From DASQWC01 sp035640475 (GTDB lineage: Bacteria > Actinomycetota > JAICYB01), in NCBI GenBank assembly GCA_035640475.1, contig DASQWC010000136.1, forward strand, positions 1 through 48,457: DNA of 48,457 nt, written 5' to 3'. The notes beneath the pieces are model-generated. The model ran no database searches. It worked only from the letters and a program-made list of their open reading frames with translations, and was not told the origin of the DNA. Both the position numbers and the translations under genes were made by a program. Within the stretch, counting starts at the first letter, position 1. The number at the start of each line of letters is the position of its first letter. Shown here in pieces: positions 24,587 to 31,768 of the stretch.

Positions 24587-25044
24587 TGCACCCGGAAGAG
24601 CGGCTGGCCGAGCTCGGACTCGAGCTTCCCGTTCCGACGCCCCCGGTGGCCGCGTACGTTCCGACGGTCCGCACCGGCAACCTCGTCTTCGTCTCCGGTC
24701 AAGGCCCGGTCCGAGACGGAAAGTTCGCGTACACAGGAAAGGTCGGCAGCGACATCGACATCGAGCAGGCGAAGGAAGCCGCGCGCCTCACATGTCTGTG
24801 TGGCCTTGCCGCGCTCAAGGCTGAGATCGGTGACCTCGCGAAGGTCGTCCGGGTCGTCAAGCTCACGGTGTTCGTCAACGGAGCGCCCGGGTTCGATCAG
24901 CAGCCGGCCGTTGCCAACGGTGCCTCGGAGCTCCTGCAAGAAGTCTTCGGTGACGCGGGGAAGCACGCGCGATCTGCCGTGGGTATGGGCGAGCTTCCGT
25001 TCGGTATGCCCGTCGAGATCGAGTTCGTCTTCGAGGTGCGCTAG
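24586..25044 (+). CDS. RidA/YjgF-family protein
   Basis: 152 residues, of the longer RidA-like subgroup. It has VFVSGQGPVRDGKFAYTGKVG near residues 35-55 and the conserved Arg in HARSAVGMGELPFGMPVEIEF, which in RidA binds the substrate carboxylate. RidA enzymes hydrolyse reactive enamine/imine intermediates. The ATG shares bases with the nfeD stop. A glycosyltransferase follows after two bases. Confidence 0.88.
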   Translation: MHPEERLAELGLELPVPTPPVAAYVPTVRTGNLVFVSGQGPVRDGKFAYTGKVGSDIDIEQAKEAARLTCLCGLAALKAEIGDLAKVVRVVKLTVFVNGAPGFDQQPAVANGASELLQEVFGDAGKHARSAVGMGELPFGMPVEIEFVFEVR

Positions 25045-25046
25045 CC

Positions 25047-26168
25047 CTGCGGCACCTCTTCGTCACCAACGACTTCCCGCCGAAGATCGGCGGGATCGAG
25101 TCGTACCTGACGAATCTCTGCATGGGGTTTTTCGAATCCGACGTCGCCGTCGTTGCACCGGCTCGGCAGGGTTGGGAAGCGGTCGACCAAAAGCTGCCGT
25201 ATCGAGTCTTTCGTCTGAGGGGCTCATACCAGCGAGGCAGTCGGCGCGTATACCGCGAGATTCTGGAAGCGGCACACGAGTTCCAGCCGGACGTCATTCA
25301 CTTCCTTGCGGCGCTGCCGCTCGGGCGACTCGGGTCTCGTCTCCGGCAAGCGACCGGCTTGCCGTACACGGTCGTCGCGCACGGAACAGGAGAGATCCTT
25401 CTGCCGTCGCGAGTGCCGTTCGCGAAGCGTGCGCTCCGGCGCGTGCTGACCGACGCCGACCGGGTGTTTCCCGTGAGTGAGTTCACGGAGAAAGCGGTGA
25501 AGGAGATCACCGACGGCGAGGCCAAGACGGTCGTCGTCCAACCGTGTGTCGACGTCAACCGGTTCTCGTTGGACGTCAGTGGAGCGGCGGTGCGTCAACG
25601 TCACGCGCTGGGCGGTTCGTTCGTCGTCCTGTTCGTAAGCCGGCTGGTGAAACGCAAGGGTGCGGACGTTCTGATCCGAGCACTCGGCGAGAACGGCAGC
25701 GCCGTCGCCGTGATCGCCGGCACCGGCTCGGACCGCGCATCGCTCGAGCGCCTCTCACGAGAGGTCGGCGTGGCCGATCGCGTCGTATTTGCGGGATTCG
25801 TTCCGGACGACGAGCTGCCCGCTTACTACGCGGCGGCGGATTGCTTCTGCATGCCCTGCACGACGCGAATGGGCGGCCTCGACACCGAAGGGTTCGGCGT
25901 CGTGTACCTCGAGGCGCAAGCGTCCGGCTTGCCGTGCATTGCCGGTCGGTGCGGCGGATCGGGCGAAGCGGTGGTGCACGGAGAAACGGGCGTCGTCCTC
26001 GACAATCCGACGCCGAGCTCCGTGCGTCGCGCGATCGATCTCTTCGCCGGCGATCCGGCGCTGACGGCGCGAGTCGGGGCTGCGGGACGGCTGCGCATTG
26101 AGCAGGAATTCGCGCCCGAGGTCGCCGCCGGCCGGATCGAGGAAGCGCTCGAGGGCGTTATCGGCTGA
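25047..26168 (+). CDS. Glycosyltransferase family 4, PimB-like (CTG start)
   Basis: 373 residues. The GT4 N-terminal signature VTNDFPPKIGGIESYL lies upstream of the first ATG (25122), so the ATG would delete a conserved part of the fold. No ATG, GTG or TTG precedes it in frame; CTG at 25047, three bases after the ridA stop, is the best start, with GAGG 10 bases upstream. Donor-domain motifs VLFVSRLVKRKGADVLI and EGFGVVYLEAQASGLPCIAG are complete. The sequence style resembles mannosyltransferases such as PimB (phosphatidylinositol mannosides), but the acceptor is not provable here. Confidence 0.88.
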   Translation: MRHLFVTNDFPPKIGGIESYLTNLCMGFFESDVAVVAPARQGWEAVDQKLPYRVFRLRGSYQRGSRRVYREILEAAHEFQPDVIHFLAALPLGRLGSRLRQATGLPYTVVAHGTGEILLPSRVPFAKRALRRVLTDADRVFPVSEFTEKAVKEITDGEAKTVVVQPCVDVNRFSLDVSGAAVRQRHALGGSFVVLFVSRLVKRKGADVLIRALGENGSAVAVIAGTGSDRASLERLSREVGVADRVVFAGFVPDDELPAYYAAADCFCMPCTTRMGGLDTEGFGVVYLEAQASGLPCIAGRCGGSGEAVVHGETGVVLDNPTPSSVRRAIDLFAGDPALTARVGAAGRLRIEQEFAPEVAAGRIEEALEGVIG

Positions 26169-26176
26169 GGGCCGAA

Positions 26177-26182
26177 TACACT
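26177..26182 (+). promoter_or_regulatory. -10-like element of the gene at 26192 (leaderless)
   Basis: TACACT, then 9 bases, then ATG, within the 23-base gap after the glycosyltransferase. Confidence 0.5.
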
Positions 26183-26191
26183 CGGTCCGTC

Positions 26192-26983
26192 ATGAGCGCA
26201 CGCCTCTGTTGTTCGTACCTGCGTGTGTATCGGCCGTTGGACGCATTGTCCGAGCCCGAGCGTCAGATCGTCGAGCACATTCGCAGCGAGCCTGCGCGCA
26301 TTGGTGCACAGCGGGGACGCCACTCCCTCGGCCTTCTCGCGCCGCAGGAATGCAGAGAGATCTACGAGAAAGTCGTGGACGGCCGTCCGTACGTCTGTCT
26401 CGGACACAACCACCTTCGGTCGCTGTTGGGCCTCATCTCCTTCGAGCGCTCACTGCCCGACTCGGTCGTCCCGCTTTTCTTTTCCGAGCAGGAGGTCGCG
26501 AAGGCGCGCGCCGAGCTCGAGTCGCTGCAGCAGACGCATCCGGACGTCCGGCCGTCGGTCGTCCAGAGCGTCTGGCACGTGCCGCTGCGGTGGTTCGTGT
26601 GCTTCGACGACTCCGAGCGCCGGATCGAGCACGACGACGTCCCGACGATTCGCTACGAGACTCGCGCCAGCACGGCGCGAGAGCGCGTGGGCGAGGCGCT
26701 CGAGACGCTGACCGGCGGCATCGTCCATCCGGTCATCGTCGGGATGATCTACGAGCTGAAGGAGTGGCTGTCGACGTTCGACGAGGATTCACTCCTCGAG
26801 CTCGACTACGCGAGCGTCGCGACGATGTTCGAGCCCGACGAGCTGGCCGACGACCACTCGTCGGCGGATGTGTGGAGCGCGATCCGTGCGCTGGGCGAAG
26901 GCGACGGCATGAAGGCCGGACTCTTCTACCAGCGTGCAAACGAGCGCTGGACGCGCACGCGCCAGCGCGAGACCCTGAACTAG
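26192..26983 (+). CDS. Conserved-looking hypothetical protein
   Basis: 263 residues, soluble, no signal peptide or membrane helix. It starts MSARLCCSYLRVYRPLDAL and contains a PLFFSEQEVAKARAELESL segment and a Trp-rich VWHVPLRWFVCFDDSER. I recall no named domain; the regular coding bias, intact length and clear -10-like element make it a real gene. Acidic stretches near the end (DEDSLLELDYASVATMFEPDE) precede a basic tail. It converges on a small membrane-protein gene, the two stops sharing a CTAG. Confidence 0.75.
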   Translation: MSARLCCSYLRVYRPLDALSEPERQIVEHIRSEPARIGAQRGRHSLGLLAPQECREIYEKVVDGRPYVCLGHNHLRSLLGLISFERSLPDSVVPLFFSEQEVAKARAELESLQQTHPDVRPSVVQSVWHVPLRWFVCFDDSERRIEHDDVPTIRYETRASTARERVGEALETLTGGIVHPVIVGMIYELKEWLSTFDEDSLLELDYASVATMFEPDELADDHSSADVWSAIRALGEGDGMKAGLFYQRANERWTRTRQRETLN

Positions 26984-27387
26984 GACGGCTCGTCGCCGCG
27001 CTCTTCTTCGGCGCGGCGCTTGAGCTCTTCTTCGAGCCGGCGGATCTCCTCGTCGATGGCCGCGCTGTCTTCATCCTGTGCGCGGATCTCCTCGGCTCGG
27101 CGGCGGCGCTTGATCTCGTCGGAAAGACTCGCCAGGAACTCGGGTGAGTCATCCGGAGCGCGTCCAGCCGGGTGCCGCGGTTCGAACAGACGCGAACCGA
27201 TCGGCTCGGGACGGCCGAGGAACAGCCACGCGAGGGCCCCCACCGTCGGAACCAGCAGGACGAACGCGAGCCAGACGACCTTGTGCAGATGCTGGATGGC
27301 GGCTGCATCGGTCCGGATGACGTCGTAGATGCAATAGAACCAGATCCCGATCGCCGCGACGAAGACGAGTCCGCGTATGAGGAGCAC
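26980..27387 (-). CDS. Small membrane protein with PLDc_N-type N-terminus
   Basis: 135 residues. Two membrane helices (residues 3-22 and 38-57) with the IQHLHKVVWLAFVLLVPTVGALAWLF pattern match the phospholipase D N-terminal (PLDc_N) domain found on many small actinobacterial proteins. No HKD catalytic motif follows; instead there is a charged, probably coiled-coil tail rich in Glu and Arg. The GTG start is 6 bases after a -10-like TAGGCT. Function is unknown. Confidence 0.82.
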   Translation of the reverse strand: MLLIRGLVFVAAIGIWFYCIYDVIRTDAAAIQHLHKVVWLAFVLLVPTVGALAWLFLGRPEPIGSRLFEPRHPAGRAPDDSPEFLASLSDEIKRRRRAEEIRAQDEDSAAIDEEIRRLEEELKRRAEEERGDEPS

Positions 27388-27393
27388 GATCTC

Positions 27394-27399
27394 AGCCTA
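27394..27399 (-). promoter_or_regulatory. -10-like element of the PLDc_N gene (leaderless, GTG)
   Basis: Minus-strand TAGGCT, 6 bases, GTG. It lies back-to-back with the -10-like element of the divergent secreted-protein gene. Confidence 0.5.
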
Positions 27400-27432
27400 A
27401 AGCCCGGATTTCACCGTGTCCGGCTACGGTGC

Positions 27433-27438
27433 TAGATT
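27433..27438 (+). promoter_or_regulatory. -10-like element of the secreted repeat-protein gene
   Basis: TAGATT lies 11 bases before ATG 27450, with TTTCAC as a possible -35 18 bases upstream. Confidence 0.4.
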
Positions 27439-27449
27439 TCCGCTCTGCG

Positions 27450-28583
27450 ATGCGGCGCACGGTGGGCACGTCGGCTTTCATCTTGCCGCTCGTTGCTCTG
27501 ATGCTCGGCCCTTGGATTGCCACGGCCGCTCCACGAGAACCGCTTCCCGAGATCACGGGCTATCTTGGGTCGCCGTATACGCGCTTGCACAGCGCACCGG
27601 TTAGCGAGGTCGCACCCCAAGTGCGCCGCGGAAACACGGAATGCAATTGCCGGACGGTCGACGTCAATCTCGACAACTTCGTCAGCGATGCAAAGGTAAA
27701 GACGGGCGACGCGAGAGTCGTCAACTTCAACGTCACATATGTCTCCGCGGGCTACGGCGACCGTGACGTCGACGTCGACCAGGAGGCCGAGGCGATCTCC
27801 GGGGACGCCATCGCCGGTCAGCTGATCGCCGTCGACGCACGCGGACCCGGATGCGTGAACCTTCGCGTCAACGCCAAGAACCACGTCGAGGACTCCGAGG
27901 TAAAAAGCGGCGATGCAACGGCCATCAATAGGAGCATCGTGCTCCTCGATCCCGGCGTGCATCGCGGCGACCTCGAGATCGACGTCGAGCAGGACGCCGA
28001 AGCGCACAGCGGCGACGCCATCGCCGGTCAGGTGATCGGCCTCGTCGGCGGCAACCGCATCGGGAGATGCGGCGGGCTGGTCGACCTCACGGCCTACAAC
28101 GAGGTTCTCCGTACGACCGTGGAGACCGGGAAAGCGCTGACGAAAAACGACAGCGACATCAAGACGTGCGCGCTGCCGGGGTGCGCGGCCGAGCTTCGCG
28201 CCTTGCTCGGCGCGGGGGCCGAGCTCGAAGTCTGCTCGGGGAGAAGGTGTCGCGGGGTCGATGCGGAGGAGCTCGGCGAGACGCTCGCGACCGAGGCCGT
28301 GCGCCCGGATCCGGAAGGCGAGACGCACGACCTCGGCCCGGAGGCCGACTGTCAGAGCGATTCGGCTCCGCCGGCTCCGAAGCAGAATCCCGCTCAGACA
28401 CAGCCTGACTCATCGCCGGCGCCGACTCCTGAGCCGTCGCCGGCGCCCGCGTCCTCGCCCGAGCCCTCCCCGTCGCCGAGTTCGGATGCAAAGTCTTGTC
28501 CCTCGCCGTCTCCAGAGCCGCCCACATCCGGGGACGGGCAGCTCATGGCGTCGGGCTCGGGCGACGCCGCCGATTCGAAGTAA
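27450..28583 (+). CDS. Secreted protein with 70-residue SGDA repeats and a Pro/Ser tail
   Basis: 377 residues from the ATG at 27450; an in-frame GTG seven codons earlier would put extra residues before the signal peptide. A signal peptide (to about residue 27) is followed by two clear repeats of about 70 residues, each beginning near a Cys, with N-x-V, T/SGDA and ending DVDQEAEAISGDAIAGQ / DVEQDAEAHSGDAIAGQ, plus a partial third. The repeat phase at DNA level is 210 bases. A Cys-containing middle region and a long Pro/Ser/Glu tail follow; there is no LPXTG. A beta-solenoid-like surface protein is possible; I know no function. Confidence 0.75.
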   Translation: MRRTVGTSAFILPLVALMLGPWIATAAPREPLPEITGYLGSPYTRLHSAPVSEVAPQVRRGNTECNCRTVDVNLDNFVSDAKVKTGDARVVNFNVTYVSAGYGDRDVDVDQEAEAISGDAIAGQLIAVDARGPGCVNLRVNAKNHVEDSEVKSGDATAINRSIVLLDPGVHRGDLEIDVEQDAEAHSGDAIAGQVIGLVGGNRIGRCGGLVDLTAYNEVLRTTVETGKALTKNDSDIKTCALPGCAAELRALLGAGAELEVCSGRRCRGVDAEELGETLATEAVRPDPEGETHDLGPEADCQSDSAPPAPKQNPAQTQPDSSPAPTPEPSPAPASSPEPSPSPSSDAKSCPSPSPEPPTSGDGQLMASGSGDAADSK

Positions 28584-29096
28584 TCAGCAGACCTTCCAGA
28601 GGCCGCGCTGGGCTTCACGAGCCCGCGCCGCGAGCTCGACGAACAGCTCGGCATACCTCACATTCGGCGGAACGGTCATCGGTAGGGCGAATCCGTCGGC
28701 GACGAGCGTTGCATTGAGGAACGCACCCTTCGACCACACGTAGACGAGCGCCCGGCCGTAGCGATCGACCGGGTCCACGTCGAAGGCGACGAGGGCTCGG
28801 TCGCCGAGCAGGCGCTCGGTGTGCGCCGACGCTTCGCGGCCCAGGCACTGCGACTTGCCGTGCACCTCAGGCGTGTCGATGCCGATGAGACGAGCGCGTC
28901 CGACGCCGTCCAGGACGAGCGTGTCGCCGTCGACGACGCGCACGACACGAACCTGGCGTGCGTTTGCGGGCGGCGACGGAGTGCTCGCGGCGGGACTCGG
29001 CGACCCGCGGACGGGCGCACTTGCTTCGATGGCCGGCGTCGTGCACGAGGAGCCGACAAGCAGTGCCGCAACAACCGCCGAGAGCAAGAAATGCAT
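28584..29096 (-). CDS. Thermonuclease-like (SNase family) exported lipoprotein
   Basis: 170 residues. An N-terminal signal sequence ends at Cys18 (LLVGSSC, an imperfect lipobox), then a Ser/Pro linker and an SNase OB-fold. The staphylococcal nuclease active-site residues have counterparts: Arg in RLIGIDTPE, Glu of DTPE and Arg in DRYGRALVYV; VDGDTL binds calcium in the family. It probably degrades extracellular nucleic acid. Two Cys residues in the domain (SQCLG and the terminal KVC) might pair. Its stop directly abuts that of the upstream convergent gene. Confidence 0.9.
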   Translation of the reverse strand: MHFLLSAVVAALLVGSSCTTPAIEASAPVRGSPSPAASTPSPPANARQVRVVRVVDGDTLVLDGVGRARLIGIDTPEVHGKSQCLGREASAHTERLLGDRALVAFDVDPVDRYGRALVYVWSKGAFLNATLVADGFALPMTVPPNVRYAELFVELAARAREAQRGLWKVC

Positions 29097-29152
29097 GCAC
29101 CAGACTTCTCATCTGGTGCCGACAGGTGCTGTGCGCCGGCGAGGATGCTGCT

Positions 29153-29158
29153 TACTGT
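29153..29158 (+). promoter_or_regulatory. -10-like element of the HNH gene (leaderless, GTG)
   Basis: TACTGT, 6 bases, then tandem GTG codons at 29165 and 29168. Confidence 0.45.
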
Positions 29159-29164
29159 GGGTCC

Positions 29165-29518
29165 GTGGTGAGCAGAAGCCGCAAGGCGAGGTACGCGCGC
29201 AAGCGCAAGCGGCGGATGGACCGCGTCGAACACGACCTCAGCGAGGCTCAGTGGACGGCGCTCAAGGCGGCATGGGGAGGGTGCGCGTACTGCGGAACCT
29301 CGAAGTCGCCGCTCCAGCGAGACTGCGTGCAGGCGATCTCGCGCGGCGGGCGGTACACCCTCGACAACATCGTTCCGGTCTGCCGGTCGTGCAACGCCAG
29401 CAAGTGCAACGCCGAGGTCACCGGCTGGCTACGGCGCAAGCGTCTCGATGAACGAACCTTCCTGCTGCGCCACGTGAAGATCAGCACCGCCCTCGCGCAG
29501 CAGTTCCGGGAGCCGTAG
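29165..29518 (+). CDS. HNH endonuclease-family protein with Cys replacing the motif His
   Basis: 117 residues with a very basic N-terminus (RSRKARYARKRKRRM). A zinc-knuckle HNH fold is clear: Cys40-x-x-Cys43, the beta-hairpin region QRDCVQAISRGGRYTLDN, and Cys73-x-x-Cys76-Asn77-x-x-Lys80. In ordinary HNH nucleases the hairpin reads D-H; here it is Asp53-Cys54, so the general-base His is absent while Asn and the zinc Cys residues remain. It may be inactive, a DNA-binding derivative, or a Cys-using variant. The stop codon abuts the 3' end of tRNA-Phe on the other strand. Confidence 0.82.
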   Translation: MVSRSRKARYARKRKRRMDRVEHDLSEAQWTALKAAWGGCAYCGTSKSPLQRDCVQAISRGGRYTLDNIVPVCRSCNASKCNAEVTGWLRRKRLDERTFLLRHVKISTALAQQFREP

Positions 29519-29591
29519 TGGCCAGGGGCAGAATCGAACTGCCGACACCGGCATTTTCAGTGCCGTGCTCTACCAACTGAGCTACCTGGCC
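29519..29591 (-). tRNA. tRNA-Phe (anticodon GAA)
   Basis: Minus strand: acceptor GGCCAGG/CCTGGCC, anticodon loop ACTGAAAAT centred on GAA, T-loop AGTTCGATT. CCA is not encoded. Confidence 0.95.
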
Positions 29592-29631
29592 CAACTGCGT
29601 GCGAGAGCGTACGCGATCCAACGGGAGTAAG

Positions 29632-29706
29632 CGGGGGCGACGGGACTTGAACCCGCGACCTCCACCTTGACAGGGTGGCGAGCACTCCAAGCTGCTCCAC
29701 GCCCCC
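29632..29706 (-). tRNA. tRNA-Asp (anticodon GTC)
   Basis: Minus strand: acceptor GGGGGCG/CGCCCCC, anticodon stem CCACC/GGTGG around loop CTGTCAA (GTC), T-loop GGTTCAAGT. It probably shares a transcript with tRNA-Phe, 40 bases downstream. Confidence 0.95.
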
Positions 29707-29756
29707 GGATGCGCCGATAGGCGCTCCTGCTACCGGGCGGTTCAGGCTAATACAGT

Positions 29757-29762
29757 TACGAT
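29757..29762 (+). promoter_or_regulatory. -10-like element of tRNA-Lys
   Basis: TACGAT lies 13 bases before the mature tRNA 5' end; a second candidate hexamer, TAATAC, is just upstream. Confidence 0.35.
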
Positions 29763-29775
29763 TCGCTGGCGATCA

Positions 29776-29848
29776 GGGCCGCTAGCTCAGGTGGCAGAGC
29801 ACCGGGCTTTTAACCCGGGTGTCCGGGGTTCGAATCCCTGGCGGCCCA
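29776..29848 (+). tRNA. tRNA-Lys (anticodon TTT)
   Basis: Acceptor GGGCCGC/GCGGCCC, D-loop AGCTCAGGTGGCAGAGC, anticodon stem CCGGG/CCCGG around CTTTTAA (TTT), T-loop GGTTCGAAT. CCA is not encoded. Confidence 0.95.
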
Positions 29849-29864
29849 CGTCCGAGGATCTGAC

Positions 29865-30704
29865 ATGAGCGAGTCGCTTCCGATGGCGGCGCCGAGCGCG
29901 AGAGCCCACGTGGCGGTGGGTCTCGCGCTCGGCGCCGCCGCTTTGGGAACGTTGCTCGGCGGGCGGGTGCCGTTGTCCGCCTTTCTCGCTGTGGTCTTCG
30001 TGGCGGCGTACGTCGATCTGAGAGGTCTGCTTGCGCCGTGGGGACACGTCGTCACAACGGCCATCGGCGCGATCGGAACGGCGGGATTTCTGTGGGCCGG
30101 GTACTCGGGCCGACTCGAGCTCTTGGCCGGCACGGCAGCTGCGCTCGTCGTTGCGTTGCTCGTGACGCGCGTCCTGCTTCACGAGATCTCCGACCGTGCG
30201 AGCGGCACCACCGAGGACATCGCGGCCACATTGGCGGCGTCGGCCGTCGCGGGCGTGCTCGGCGCCCACGTCCTACTCATCCGGAGCGTTCCGCGGCTCG
30301 GCTTCCGTGCCGTGCTTGCCTTCGGTCTGATGGTGATCGGCAACGACGTCGTCGCGTTCTTCGCCGGACGTCTGCGCGGACGGCGTCGTCTCGCCCCGAC
30401 GCTGTCACCGGCGAAGACGTGGGCGGGCGCCATTGCCGGATTCGCGACCAGTGTGATCGTCGGATTGATCGCCGGGCTCGTCTGGGATCCGCCCTTCGAC
30501 CTGCGGTCCGGCCTTGCGCTCGGCGCCGCGATGGGTGTGCTCGCAATCACGGGCGACCTCGTGTTCTCGGGCCTGAAGCGCAGCGCCGGCGCGAAGGCCT
30601 CGAATACCTACCTCGGCCCCATCGGCGGAGCACTCGACGCCGTCGACAGCGTGTTATTCGCCGCGCCGGCGTTTTACTGGGCCCTCCGGACACTGGCCCT
30701 GTAG
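29865..30704 (+). CDS. CdsA-like phosphatidate cytidylyltransferase homologue with altered signature
   Basis: 279 residues with about eight membrane helices. SPAKTWAGAIAGF and GDLVFSGLKRSAGAK are the CdsA-family signatures. The usual KD-S-x-x-x-PGHGG-x-LDR-x-DS block is changed: Ala follows the Lys (KAS), GHGG reads GPIGG, and LDRxDS reads LDAVDS, keeping both Asp residues. CdsA makes CDP-diacylglycerol from phosphatidate and CTP; with these changes the enzyme may use another lipid or be poorly active. AGGA sits before the ATG. A prenyltransferase follows after 13 bases. Confidence 0.75.
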   Translation: MSESLPMAAPSARAHVAVGLALGAAALGTLLGGRVPLSAFLAVVFVAAYVDLRGLLAPWGHVVTTAIGAIGTAGFLWAGYSGRLELLAGTAAALVVALLVTRVLLHEISDRASGTTEDIAATLAASAVAGVLGAHVLLIRSVPRLGFRAVLAFGLMVIGNDVVAFFAGRLRGRRRLAPTLSPAKTWAGAIAGFATSVIVGLIAGLVWDPPFDLRSGLALGAAMGVLAITGDLVFSGLKRSAGAKASNTYLGPIGGALDAVDSVLFAAPAFYWALRTLAL

Positions 30705-30707
30705 GCT
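30702..30707 (+). promoter_or_regulatory. -10-like element of the UbiA-family gene
   Basis: TAGGCT overlaps the cdsA-like stop and lies 10 bases before the ATG at 30718. Confidence 0.4.
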
Positions 30708-30717
30708 CTTTTCCTCC

Positions 30718-31755
30718 ATGGCGCGCACCACAAGATCGTCCGGCGCAAAGAAGAAGGCTCCTGTCCGCGACCGCAGCTTGTTGTGGCGGTGGGGCTTCGT
30801 GCTGCGCACCTGCAACCCGCCACCGGGCAAGGTCGACGTCGTCTCGAAGTGGCTCGTTCTCGTTCGCGCGTGCGTCTTCCCGCTGACGGTCACGTCCGCG
30901 GCCGTCGGCGGCTTGCTCGCGGTCGGTGCCGACGGCTTCGACCCGTGGCTGTTCGGGCTGGCCGGCGCCGGCCTTTTGATCGCGCACTCGGCCAACAACC
31001 TCATGAACGACTTGTTCGATCTGGAGTCGTCCATCGACACGCAGAACTATCCGCGCGCGCTGTACGCGCCGCACCCGGTCCTGTCGGGACTCATTTCGAA
31101 GGGCGGCCTTGCGGCGGCGTCGCTGGTTGCGAATGTGCTGTCGCTGGCGGTCCTCGTCGTGCTCACGCTCGAGCGCGGCTGGCCGGTTATCGCGTTCGCG
31201 CTGGGTGGTTTCGTGATCAGTGCGGGCTACGCTGCGCCCCCGCTCCGGCTCAAGAAGCGTGGGCTTGGTGAGCCGGGCGTGTTCGTCGTCTGGGGTCCGC
31301 TGATGGTCGGCGGGACGTATTTCTCGGCGACGGGATCGATTCCCGGAGAGGTCATTGCGGCGTCCGTGCCCTATGCGCTCCTCGCGACGACGGTGCTCAT
31401 GGGCAAGCACATCGACAAGCTTCCGTGGGACGGCCCCGGACACATCGGGACGCTTCCCGTTCTGCTGGGCGAGAGCGCGGCGCGCAGGATCACGCTCGGG
31501 ATGATGGCGGGGTTCTACGTCTCGCTCGGCGCGTGCGTAGCCTTCGGTGCGCTTCCGCTCCCTTCGCTCGTTGCGCTGGGAGCCGTGCCGCGGCTCATCG
31601 AGGTCTGGCGCGCGTACGGCCGTCCGCGGCCGTCCGAGCCGCCCAAGGGCTACCCGGTGTGGCCGCTCTGGTTCGCCCCGGCGGCCTTCGTGCACGCGCG
31701 CCGCGCGGGTGCTCTGTTCCTCGCCGGTCTGGGCATCGCGGCGGCAATCCGCTAG
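30718..31755 (+). CDS. UbiA-family prenyltransferase (MenA-like)
   Basis: 345 residues with eight or nine membrane helices after a basic N-terminus. The first Asp-rich motif is NNLMNDLFDLESSID, binding prenyl diphosphate through magnesium; the second is the GKHIDKLPWDGPGHIGTLPVLLG region. GEPGVFVVWGPLMVGGTYF resembles MenA (dihydroxynaphthoate polyprenyltransferase), so menaquinone-type or other aromatic prenylation is the best guess. Whether it is the cell's MenA cannot be told, as no other men genes are in the window. Confidence 0.85.
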   Translation: MARTTRSSGAKKKAPVRDRSLLWRWGFVLRTCNPPPGKVDVVSKWLVLVRACVFPLTVTSAAVGGLLAVGADGFDPWLFGLAGAGLLIAHSANNLMNDLFDLESSIDTQNYPRALYAPHPVLSGLISKGGLAAASLVANVLSLAVLVVLTLERGWPVIAFALGGFVISAGYAAPPLRLKKRGLGEPGVFVVWGPLMVGGTYFSATGSIPGEVIAASVPYALLATTVLMGKHIDKLPWDGPGHIGTLPVLLGESAARRITLGMMAGFYVSLGACVAFGALPLPSLVALGAVPRLIEVWRAYGRPRPSEPPKGYPVWPLWFAPAAFVHARRAGALFLAGLGIAAAIR

Positions 31756-31768
31756 AAAGAAAGCGCAG

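Noticed and set aside
29165..29848. Integrated mobile element at the tRNA-Phe/Asp/Lys cluster marked by the HNH gene
   Set aside because: There is no integrase, no direct repeat of a tRNA 3' end and no phage gene; all three tRNAs are intact and the HNH gene has the local promoter type.
14351..31755. Archaeal-like ether-lipid pathway from the geranylgeranyl reductase, CdsA-like and UbiA-like genes
   Set aside because: The genes are 15 kb apart, the UbiA protein looks like MenA rather than DGGGP synthase, and no GGGP synthase or G1P dehydrogenase is present. Reduction of polyprenyl or menaquinone chains is simpler.
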